Positions 1 to 4,813 of a stretch of DNA of 7,797 nucleotides are shown here, piece by piece. The stretch is from assembly GCA_900764725.1 (NCBI GenBank), contig CAAFPB010000047.1, positions 1 through 7,797 of the forward strand, read 5' to 3'. The position numbers and the translations under genes were made by a program. The DNA is from an uncultured Catenibacterium sp. Lineage in GTDB: Bacteria; Bacillota_I; Bacilli_A; Erysipelotrichales; Coprobacillaceae. The notes under the pieces were generated by a model. That model searched no databases and was not told the DNA's origin. It was given only the letters and a program-made list of their open reading frames with translations. Numbering within the stretch: the stretch's first letter is position 1; every line of letters starts with the position of its first letter.

Positions 1-22
1 CAGACGTGTGCTCTTCCGATCT
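1..22 (+). other. Illumina TruSeq adapter remnant (not genomic)
   Basis: The first 22 bases match the 3' end of the standard Illumina TruSeq read-2 adapter, which ends in GCTCTTCCGATCT. This is library adapter left in the assembly. Genomic sequence starts at base 23, and nothing should be inferred from bases 1-22. Confidence 0.97.
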
Positions 23-48
23 ATCCAACAAAATCACTTCCTTTCTAC

Positions 49-78
49 AAAAAACCTTTAGCTAAATAGCCAAAGGTT
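49..78 (-). terminator. Rho-independent terminator of the abiE operon
   Basis: Read on the minus strand, a stem is formed by bases 72-78 with 53-59 (AACCTTT / AAAGGTT) and by 68-70 with 61-63 (GCT / AGC). One mismatch (71/60) separates the two blocks and the loop is 64-67. A run of six U follows (complement of A49-54). The abiEii stop codon at 62-64 lies inside the hairpin, so the operon ends right here. Confidence 0.75.
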
Positions 79-985
79 CAAGTAATTGTTCTTCCCACTT
101 GTTTAATGATGCATTCCGATTCTTTTTGAAAGATTGCTCGTTTAATATTGCATCAACAATAGGTAACAATAAATTCATGTTATGAGTTATTACAGTTCTA
201 AAATCGATATCTTGGTTTACTTGTTTCTTTTTCATAAATGATTTCCATTTTTTATCTAAAGTCGGATCATTAATAAAGTCGTCATTAAAAGCTACGATAT
301 TTTTAAAAGTAGTATTTCGATGATTGAATGTTTCGATTAGAGCGTTATATAAACTCAATCCATCTATGTCATATTTTTGTGATATAGCATAAATATCATA
401 GAAATCTTTATATCTGCTGTTATATCTACCTAAAGATACAATAGCTTCAAATTTTTCAGCAATAGCAGAATAAACTGAATATGCATTTACTACTGGAATT
501 TCCATATCTAACAATACAGGGAAGTCCATTTTCACTCTATCCGGATAAACTATATCACCAAATCCAATGTCAATTGAAACGGGAATTCTAGTCTTCTCTA
601 AAAATGCAAATATTGAAATCTTGACACCATGATATTCTTTAAACTCAGTTATATTTTCTACCTTAAGTGAACTTAAATCAAATAATAAGGCATCGTCACA
701 TTGAATTGAGAAAATCTCAGTAAATACTTCTTTCATAATATGGCTGTCATTCGCAATTTTATTTGCTAGAAAATCAATATCCATTGTTGCTCTTGGATAT
801 TGTCTATTGAATAAAGCATATAAGAAAATCCCACCTTTTAGAGTAAAATTATCTGCATATTTAGAAATAGACATTCTATATATTGTTCTTTCTAGTGCAT
901 AAGTAACCAATTCATTTTGCATTGTTGACTTTTCTTTAAGTGATAAATTTTTTAATCTAGATTTTATAGAAGCTGCCGAAATCAT
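62..985 (-). CDS. abiEii: AbiEii-family nucleotidyltransferase toxin (type IV TA)
   Basis: A 307-residue protein of the AbiEii/AbiGii nucleotidyltransferase family. Known members are the toxin half of the AbiE type IV toxin-antitoxin and phage-abortive-infection system; they stop growth by transferring nucleotides to an RNA target (tRNA in studied relatives). Visible motifs are the polymerase-beta-like active site, K50-G51-G52 followed by R65 and D69-x-D71 in RATMDIDF, and the family signature AEKFEAIVSLGRYNSRYKDFYDIY around residues 176 to 199, given here as AEKFEAIVSLGRYN then SRYKDFYDIY, with K178, R191, K193 and D194. The length is normal for the family and the frame is intact. The ATG has a GGAGG site seven bases upstream and overlaps the antitoxin stop by four bases (ATGA), so the two are translationally coupled. 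The C-terminal part is less conserved to my eye. Toxin activity is inferred from family and operon, not shown here. Confidence 0.9.
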   Translation of the reverse strand: MISAASIKSRLKNLSLKEKSTMQNELVTYALERTIYRMSISKYADNFTLKGGIFLYALFNRQYPRATMDIDFLANKIANDSHIMKEVFTEIFSIQCDDALLFDLSSLKVENITEFKEYHGVKISIFAFLEKTRIPVSIDIGFGDIVYPDRVKMDFPVLLDMEIPVVNAYSVYSAIAEKFEAIVSLGRYNSRYKDFYDIYAISQKYDIDGLSLYNALIETFNHRNTTFKNIVAFNDDFINDPTLDKKWKSFMKKKQVNQDIDFRTVITHNMNLLLPIVDAILNEQSFKKNRNASLNKWEEQLLEPLAI

Positions 986-1557
986 AAAAGAACCTCCATA
1001 TAAGATTTTAATATTTTTTCACAGTTTAATTTTTTGGCATAATTGTATAGAACATTTAGATCTCTATCTTTTCTATTTAAATAGTTAATTAAGATTTCTT
1101 TCGTTTCTTCTATGCCTATTTTTTCACGATAATAAATAATATCGACAACAGTTTTTTCTACATCATAAATTTTGAAGTGATGGTTATTTTCATTTGCATC
1201 TATAACACCAGTTTCATATCTTTTGTCAGAAAAATAGTAAACTTTAACATCTGGCCAATCTGGAAGATTGCGGACTTTTGACTTTCTATGAACCGCGACT
1301 TCAATTTCCATCATTCTAACAGATGTTAAATTATAATAAGAGGCTGCACTCAATAAACATATGATTCCTGTTTCTACATAAGCATTAACAAGGCTAAATT
1401 CATTGTAATCACCATTGAAGTTTGGATTTATATAATATTTACGATTTATTTTTTTTAGTTGTCCTTTTTTAGTTAATTGATTAATTTGATAATCACTAAG
1501 ATTTAAATCGTGTAGTTCTGATTTTTTATAAATCATTTTATCAAAAGATTCATTCAA
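982..1557 (-). CDS. abiEi: AbiEi-family antitoxin and autorepressor (type IV TA)
   Basis: Antitoxin partner of the downstream AbiEii. Family members have an N-terminal winged helix-turn-helix that binds the operon promoter and a C-terminal domain needed for antitoxicity; in type IV systems the antitoxin counteracts the toxin without a stable toxin complex. Counting from a GTG at 1566 (194 aa), residues 11-50 fit the winged helix, ending in KKINRKYYINPN. CLLSAASYYNLTS at 70-82 and YDVEKTVVDIIYYREKIG at 134-151 are typical AbiEi core motifs. I prefer the TTG at 1557 (191 aa), because GAGGTG sits six bases upstream of it, while the GTG at 1566 overlaps that site and has no ribosome site of its own. 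The gene overlaps abiEii by four bases. A promoter and a perfect inverted repeat lie directly upstream, consistent with negative autoregulation. Confidence 0.87.
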   Translation of the reverse strand: MNESFDKMIYKKSELHDLNLSDYQINQLTKKGQLKKINRKYYINPNFNGDYNEFSLVNAYVETGIICLLSAASYYNLTSVRMMEIEVAVHRKSKVRNLPDWPDVKVYYFSDKRYETGVIDANENNHHFKIYDVEKTVVDIIYYREKIGIEETKEILINYLNRKDRDLNVLYNYAKKLNCEKILKSYMEVLL

Positions 1558-1580
1558 TTTAGCCACCTCACTTTGATATT

Positions 1581-1608
1581 TGTCGGCAGTTTTAATTTTC
1601 TGCCGACA
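1581..1608 (-). promoter_or_regulatory. Inverted repeat in abiE leader, probable AbiEi operator
   Basis: A perfect 9+9 bp inverted repeat, TGTCGGCAG (1581-1589) and CTGCCGACA (1600-1608), is separated by a 10-base AT spacer. It lies between the predicted transcription start and the abiEi start codon, and its GC-rich arms stand out in AT-rich surroundings. Studied AbiEi proteins repress their own operon by binding inverted repeats at the promoter, so an operator is the natural reading. The spacer is long and no U-tract follows, so a terminator is less likely. Confidence 0.6.
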
Positions 1609-1618
1609 CTTCGCTTAT

Positions 1619-1647
1619 ATACTATAATGTATTCTATACACAGTCAA
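1619..1647 (-). promoter_or_regulatory. Promoter of the abiE operon
   Basis: On the minus strand a -35 box TTGACT (1647-1642) is followed by two overlapping -10 candidates: TATAGT (1626-1621, spacer 15) and TAGTAT (1624-1619, spacer 17). Transcription would start near 1612, just before the inverted repeat at 1581-1608. A short 5+5 repeat TGTAT-AGA-ATACA (1640-1628) lies in the spacer. Confidence 0.55.
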
Positions 1648-1653
1648 TTCATT

Positions 1654-1745
1654 TTAACCAACTACTAAATTTAAAATTTCTTTAGCAAAGGTAATGATGA
1701 TACCACCAGCCACAGTTATGAAGCCATTAGCGCGTTGACGGATTC
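1654..1745 (-). pseudogene. 3' fragment of an unidentified hydrophobic reading frame
   Basis: Read on the minus strand, this open frame has no plausible start. It encodes a tail reading RQRANGFITVAGG then IIITFAKEILNLVVG before a TAA at 1656-1654. It begins where the DUF1016 relic ends, in a different frame, so it looks like the cut 3' end of some gene joined to the relic. The glycine-flanked hydrophobic and amphipathic character suggests a membrane or small-peptide C-terminus. I cannot name a family, and chance cannot be excluded. Confidence 0.3.
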
Positions 1746-1831
1746 AATTTCATAGAAATGTCTTTCTTCGATATTAGTAATTCTCATTAGTTTCAAATAA
1801 TGTGACCAGCTTAGATAGAATCTACGTCCTG
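1741..1831 (-). pseudogene. Relic of a DUF1016 (YhcG-like) nuclease gene; 91-bp repeat copy
   Basis: These 91 bases match 3680-3770 at 88 positions (differences at 1814, 1821 and 1822), in the same orientation. The matching part of the larger DUF1016 gene encodes residues 84-113 of its 316-residue open frame, GRKFYLSWSHYLKLMRIT then NIEERHFYEIES. In the relic the reading frame is preserved, with one conservative change (K to R) and one silent leucine-codon change, so it derives from a close paralogue or an earlier version of the gene. Similarity stops sharply at both ends; downstream, the relic frame reaches a TAA after about ten further codons. No start or nuclease domain remains, so it cannot be functional as a YhcG protein. 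Confidence 0.85.
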
Positions 1832-1864
1832 TTTTCACAGTCATTGACCTCATCAAAAGATATA

Positions 1865-2209
1865 TTAAATTTTAGTTTCATTATCTTTATATTTACATTC
1901 GTCAGAACAAACAAAATTCCCAGTCTTTTTGTTAACGAAACTAGTCAAAGTAGAACAAACAATGCATTCTCCACTATAATCTTTTTGAATTATATCCAGG
2001 GCCTCAACATGTTCATAATATCGCTCTATTGCCTCTGTATCAGATATTTCTAATTTGAATCGCAGTAATGCTTCTTTATACTCTTGAATCCATTCATCTT
2101 TATTTAGATAATCATTATATTTTTCGTGCCACATCAAAGTGGGATGTAAATCATTACACTTTGGACAATATACACCATCAATCTCTATATCAATACCTAC
2201 ATCATTCAA
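1865..2209 (-). CDS. Small six-cysteine zinc-finger-like protein, unknown function
   Basis: An acidic protein of 114 residues that I do not recognise as a named family. Numbered from the chosen start, it has an N-terminal C15-P-K-C18 pair followed by NDLHPTLMWHEKY, a helical charged middle (about 35-75), and a C-terminal C82-I-V-C85 with FVC101-SDEC105. The last cluster (CxxC then FCSxxC-like) resembles TRASH or MYM-type treble-clef zinc fingers, so one or two structural zinc sites are likely. I chose the TTG at 2209 because AAGGGAG lies eight bases upstream; a TTG at 2227 would add six residues (MKGVIK) but has no good ribosome site. It is the last gene of a same-strand group after the Imm33-like and DUF3784-like genes, about 70 bases after the latter. 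An accessory or immunity role is only a guess from this company. Confidence 0.7.
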   Translation of the reverse strand: MNDVGIDIEIDGVYCPKCNDLHPTLMWHEKYNDYLNKDEWIQEYKEALLRFKLEISDTEAIERYYEHVEALDIIQKDYSGECIVCSTLTSFVNKKTGNFVCSDECKYKDNETKI

Positions 2210-2277
2210 CTTTATTACTCCCTTCAAATTTAATGACTTTCTAATATTCAGATTATCTTATTTTTACAAACTGGAAT

Positions 2278-2613
2278 TTATTTTAATAAATATTTTTCAA
2301 ATGCTTTGTGCGTGTCAAAGTGAACCTCTTTGAAAAATAAAACGAGCCAAATAATAAAAGCCGGAATAGCCATATATGGTGTTAAAAAATAAGACAACAC
2401 TGCTCCTACTAACATTATGCCAGCCCATGTAAAACACTGATTTTTTATATCACGAGAAATATGAGCTTTATCATACAATGCCTGTTCTTCTTTCGGTAAC
2501 GAATTAAATCCCGAAACAAATTTAGCCGCTTTTTCTTTAAATAGTGCAAATAACACTCCTATAATCACAAATTGAATAACCAAAACTCCACATAGCCAAA
2601 ACCCTATATTCAT
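2278..2613 (-). CDS. DUF3784-like small membrane protein
   Basis: A 111-residue protein with three hydrophobic segments, roughly residues 5-25, 61-77 and 80-95. After the first is a cytoplasmic-type stretch, FVSGFNSLPKEEQALYDK (32-49), which matches the hallmark of DUF3784 proteins (a GxNxxxKEExxxYD-like motif between the first helix and a helix pair). Function is unknown for the family, which is common in Bacillota genomes and mobile regions. The ATG has a GAAGGAAA site at good spacing. It starts 32 bases after the stop of the Imm33-like gene and is probably co-transcribed with it. No catalytic residues or signal peptidase site are visible. Assignment is from memory of the family pattern rather than a search. 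Confidence 0.75.
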   Translation of the reverse strand: MNIGFWLCGVLVIQFVIIGVLFALFKEKAAKFVSGFNSLPKEEQALYDKAHISRDIKNQCFTWAGIMLVGAVLSYFLTPYMAIPAFIIWLVLFFKEVHFDTHKAFEKYLLK

Positions 2614-2645
2614 AGTATATTTCCTTCATAAATCCCGATTATTTA

Positions 2646-3032
2646 TTACTTTTGTTTATCAATGAATATTGGCTTTCTACCATCATCGATTTCAAATGTA
2701 TTACTTTTAGTTCGTATATAAGCACTTCCTATTTTCGCATGAATATAAGGAATAATGTCTCTGTCATAATTGCATATTGTATTGATGGAAAATACATGAT
2801 GATTGTTTGAATCACTCATGTAAGCCTCATCTTCATCACCTGCTAAAAAACGCCATCCACTATCTGGGTTCTTTTTATCTGGAGTCTCTCGATACATATA
2901 TCCTACTTTATAACCTTCTTTTGTTATTCTGTCAGATACAATGCATCCTTCCCCATTTGGCTCATTCCAATCAATTAATTTTTCTATTTTGATACTAAGA
3001 AAATCGTTGTTCTTCTTTCTCTTGAAAAGCAT
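2646..3032 (-). CDS. DUF2185 / Imm33-like immunity protein
   Basis: A 128-residue soluble protein of the DUF2185 type, also catalogued as the Imm33 immunity domain of polymorphic toxin systems. Diagnostic stretches in order are CIVSDRITKEGYKVGYMYRE (30-49), DSGWRFLAGDEDEAYMSD (57-74, with the DSGWRF..GDE core), and YDRDIIPYIHAKIGSAY (89-105), all family hallmarks. A short basic N-terminus (MLFKRKKNND) precedes the domain. Imm33 members are predicted to neutralise a cognate toxin, but many DUF2185 proteins occur alone and their partners are unknown. The ATG follows AGAAAGGTGA at proper distance, 34 bases after the broken DUF1016 gene. No toxin gene is visible in the window, so it may be an orphan immunity gene of an accessory region or have an unrelated role. 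Confidence 0.82.
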   Translation of the reverse strand: MLFKRKKNNDFLSIKIEKLIDWNEPNGEGCIVSDRITKEGYKVGYMYRETPDKKNPDSGWRFLAGDEDEAYMSDSNNHHVFSINTICNYDRDIIPYIHAKIGSAYIRTKSNTFEIDDGRKPIFIDKQK

Positions 3033-3066
3033 GATGATTCACCTTTCTAAATGCGTATTTGTAATT

Positions 3067-4102
3067 CTATTCTTCATTTAAGATATTTTGTAATTCTTCT
3101 TTGCTTGGTAATACTGTTTGGAATTTACTTGCAAAGATTTGATTGTTATTTTTAGGTAAAGTCATTTCTACAATGGACTGTTTTTTGTCTTTGCATAGAA
3201 TAATTCCAATTGTATTATTTTCATCCTCAAGTTTTACTTTACGATCATAGTAATTCACATACATTTGCATTTGTCCAATGTCTTGATGTTTTAGTTCTCC
3301 AATTTTTAAATCAATTAATACAAAACACTTTAGTATTCTATTGAAGAACACTAAATCCACTTTGAAATGTTCTTCATCAAATGTTAGTCTAACTTGTCTG
3401 CCTACAAAAGTATAACCTTTTCTAAGCTCAAGTAAAAATTGTTGTAAATGATCAATAATCTTATTCTCTAACTCAGTTTCGGAATATACAGGTAATTCTG
3501 GTAATTGTAAAAATTCTAATACATATGGATCCTTAATTGCATCTGCTGGTTTTTCGATTATTTGTCCCTTTTGTGATAACGACATCACTTCATCTTTGTT
3601 TTTACTTAACGCTAAACGTTCATATAATGAAGAATCGTATTGTCTTTTTAGTTCTGCTAGACTCCAATCATTTTTAAGAGATTCAATTTCATAGAAATGT
3701 CTTTCTTCGATATTAGTAATTCTCATTAGTTTCAAATAATGTGACCAGCTTAAATAGAACTTACGTCCTGTAATAGTTACAGGGTAGTTTTTGAATTGGC
3801 TAAACACTGTTTGGCCAATTGAATCTTTAGAATATATTAAATAGAATTGTCTAAAATTCTTTAAATTCGATATCGAATACCCCTTACCATAATGTTCAGT
3901 TAAGTAAGACGATAAGTTTCTAATTATATATTTACCGTATTCAGCTCGATTATCGCCATTTTGCTCTTCTTCAATAATCAATTCGTCCAATCTCAAAATA
4001 TGTATAGACCATAGCAATATTCACAGCAGTCTTAACGTTTTTCTTAGCTTCTTCAATTGATAAAGAAACTGTATCTAGAAATTCGTTGCTTACTTCATTC
4101 AT
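3067..4102 (-). pseudogene. DUF1016 (YhcG-like) PDDEXK nuclease, frameshifted near the N-terminus
   Basis: The family joins an N-terminal DUF1016 helical domain to a C-terminal PDDEXK nuclease domain and is common near restriction or defence genes; its biological role is poorly defined. Translation should begin at the ATG 4102-4100 (MNEVSNEFLDTVSLSIEEAK...), with a GGTG site eight bases upstream. It runs to ...VYTYFEIGR and then stops at TGA 3973-3971, because one extra T (complement of A3980/3981) turns the expected CGA-ATG-ATT-ATT into CGA-ATT-GAT-TAT. Removing that base joins it to IIEEEQNGDNRAEYGKYI and gives 344 residues, the normal family length. In the open frame 3067-4017 the nuclease core is intact: E183 in ELENKI, D221 in FKVDLVF, D236-x-K238 in LIDLKIG, and Q251-x3-Y. 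A TTG at 4017 would start the open frame, but its first residues are out-of-frame nonsense. The break is either a real mutation or an assembly error. The gene heads the same-strand group. Confidence 0.85.
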
Positions 4103-4133
4103 ATGTAATACACCAGCCTTTCTATATATTCTC

Positions 4134-4139
4134 ATTATA
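4134..4139 (-). promoter_or_regulatory. Candidate -10 box for the DUF1016-Imm33-DUF3784 group
   Basis: A perfect TATAAT (minus strand) lies about 32 bases upstream of the ATG at 4102. No convincing -35 is present at 16-18 bases; the nearest candidates are weak. It is the only plausible promoter seen upstream of the gene group, so I list it at low confidence. Confidence 0.35.
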
Positions 4140-4200
4140 ATTGCATTCACTATTTATATCTACAGTACAATAGATAAACGTCTTTTTTGTTAATCATTAC

Positions 4201-4221
4201 AGGCCTATAGTGCATAGGTCT
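4201..4221. repeat. 8-bp-stem hairpin beside the tRNA remnant
   Basis: AGGCCTAT (4201-4208) pairs with ATAGGTCT (4214-4221) around the loop AGTGC, with one G-U pair. It overlaps the edge of the tRNA-like sequence, where normal tRNA-Arg similarity is lost, so it may belong to the arm of an attachment site. No U-tract follows on either strand, so it is not a terminator. Confidence 0.4.
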
Positions 4222-4264
4222 CCTAAGCAAAAGGTAGTAAGTTCAAATCTTATCTGGGACGCCA
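4219..4264 (+). tRNA. 3' remnant of tRNA-Arg(CCU); probable attachment site
   Basis: The stretch ends like a tRNA gene. It has the anticodon loop CTCCTAA with CCT (4222-4224), a T-arm of GTAAG (4237-4241), loop TTCAAAT and CTTAT (4249-4253), then the acceptor strand CTGGGAC, discriminator G and encoded CCA (4262-4264). No matching 5' acceptor (GTCCCAG), D-arm or proper anticodon stem exists upstream, so this is not a working tRNA. A terminator follows at once. Integrases often target tRNA 3' ends, leaving such a 3' copy at the far end of the element. The accessory DNA on the left would be the element. Confidence 0.6.
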
Positions 4265-4274
4265 GTCAATAATG

Positions 4275-4303
4275 TTGAAAGTTTTAGGCTTTCAGTTTTT
4301 TTT
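4275..4303 (+). terminator. Rho-independent terminator after the tRNA remnant
   Basis: TTGAAAG (4275-4281) pairs with CTTTCAG (4289-4295, one U-G pair) around a seven-base loop and is followed by eight T (4296-4303). It starts ten bases after the CCA, as expected for the original terminator of the tRNA gene, which supports the reading that the sequence to the right is the native flank. Confidence 0.8.
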
Positions 4304-4311
4304 GTAGCAAA

Positions 4312-4338
4312 AGCACCTGGTAAAATGTACCAAGTGCT
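4312..4338 (-). terminator. Hairpin terminator downstream of the RelB-like gene
   Basis: Eleven base pairs (one G-U on the minus strand) form between 4328-4338 and 4312-4322 around a five-base loop. On the minus strand the stem is followed by TTTTGCT, a modest U-tail. It lies 65 bases after the relB stop and just before the opposing tRNA terminator, so it probably ends the relB transcript. Confidence 0.65.
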
Positions 4339-4403
4339 ATTTGTGATATCTAATTTAGTTTTTTGTTTGAAATGTGATTCTTATTTTTTTGGAAGTTGTT
4401 TGT

Positions 4404-4679
4404 CTATTCTTTCAATGCCTTTAATGCTTCCTCTACATCAGAGTAGCGTTTTACAGATGGATCACGTGCGATGTGTTCAGCTTCCAACATTGCTTCTATT
4501 GTTTCCTTATTTGGCTGCTTTAAGCGAACATCAAAAGGAAAACCGCCGACACGAAGTGACTGACGAAGAAATACATTGATGGCAGTAGTAAGATTGATTC
4601 CTAATTCACCATATACTGCTTCGCACTGTTTTTTGATATCGCTATCCATACGGACGCTAAAATTAGTTGTGTTAGCCAT
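4404..4679 (-). CDS. RelB/DinJ-family antitoxin, orphan
   Basis: A 91-residue antitoxin of the RelB/DinJ type. The N-terminal half, ANTTNFSVRMDSDIKKQCE then AVYGELGINLTTAINVFLRQ, is the ribbon-helix-helix DNA-binding and dimerisation domain. GGFPFDVR and the acidic-helical tail ending in SDVEEALKALKE form the toxin-binding part seen in relatives. I chose the ATG at 4679 because AGAAGGAG sits nine bases before it; a TTG at 4688 would add three residues without support. In complete systems a RelE/YafQ-type mRNA interferase gene follows or overlaps the antitoxin. Here only about 65 bases without a coding frame separate the stop from a terminator, so the toxin is absent. A palindrome between the -35 and -10 suggests intact autoregulation. 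It could have been kept as an anti-addiction module or as a regulator; both are inference. Confidence 0.88.
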   Translation of the reverse strand: MANTTNFSVRMDSDIKKQCEAVYGELGINLTTAINVFLRQSLRVGGFPFDVRLKQPNKETIEAMLEAEHIARDPSVKRYSDVEEALKALKE

Positions 4680-4713
4680 GAATATCAACTCCTTCTCTTT
4701 CTATTGCACCTAT

Positions 4714-4742
4714 ATTATATATCTTATGCATTGCATAATCAA
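4714..4742 (-). promoter_or_regulatory. Promoter of the RelB-like antitoxin gene
   Basis: On the minus strand TTGATT (4742-4737) and TATAAT (4719-4714) are separated by exactly 17 bases, a strong sigma-A type promoter. Transcription would start near 4707, about 28 bases before the ATG at 4679. Confidence 0.8.
4724..4738 (-). promoter_or_regulatory. 15-bp palindromic operator inside the relB promoter
   Basis: TTATGCA-T-TGCATAA on the plus strand is a perfect 7+1+7 palindrome lying almost entirely between the -35 and -10. RelB/DinJ ribbon-helix-helix proteins repress their own promoters through short palindromes, so this is the likely binding site. Confidence 0.7.
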
Positions 4743-4813
4743 TCTATTGGATGGAATAATCAAAAAAATAATCAAAAAATCATAGGTATTTGATTTGTAT
4801 TGAAAAAATCTAA

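Noticed and set aside
1802..2333. Plus-strand open frames at 1802-2053 and 2139-2333
   Set aside because: They lie antisense to the zinc-finger-like gene and its flanks, have no ribosome sites and give low-complexity hydrophobic translations.
2807..2992. Plus-strand open frame inside the Imm33-like gene
   Set aside because: Antisense shadow; the minus-strand frame carries the clear DUF2185 motifs and a good ribosome site.
4003..4017. TTG at 4017 as the real start of the DUF1016 protein
   Set aside because: The first residues (MLWSIHILRLDE) are out-of-frame translation of the segment that reads NIAMVYTYFEIGR in the frame starting at the ATG 4102; no ribosome site precedes the TTG.
4190..4264. 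A complete tRNA gene
   Set aside because: No 5' acceptor strand complementary to CTGGGAC, no D-arm, and the anticodon stem does not pair; only the 3' part is present.
1600..4300. CRISPR array or insertion sequence as the source of the repeats
   Set aside because: There are only two copies of the 91-bp repeat, 1.9 kb apart, derived from coding sequence; no transposase, terminal inverted repeats or regular spacers are visible.
4304..4403. A RelE-type toxin gene or relic after the antitoxin
   Set aside because: The minus-strand sequence after the stop gives only a few codons before stops and then a hairpin terminator.
4325..4785. Plus-strand open frames at 4325-4579 and 4576-4785
   Set aside because: They are antisense to the RelB-like gene and its promoter; no family resemblance and no ribosome sites.
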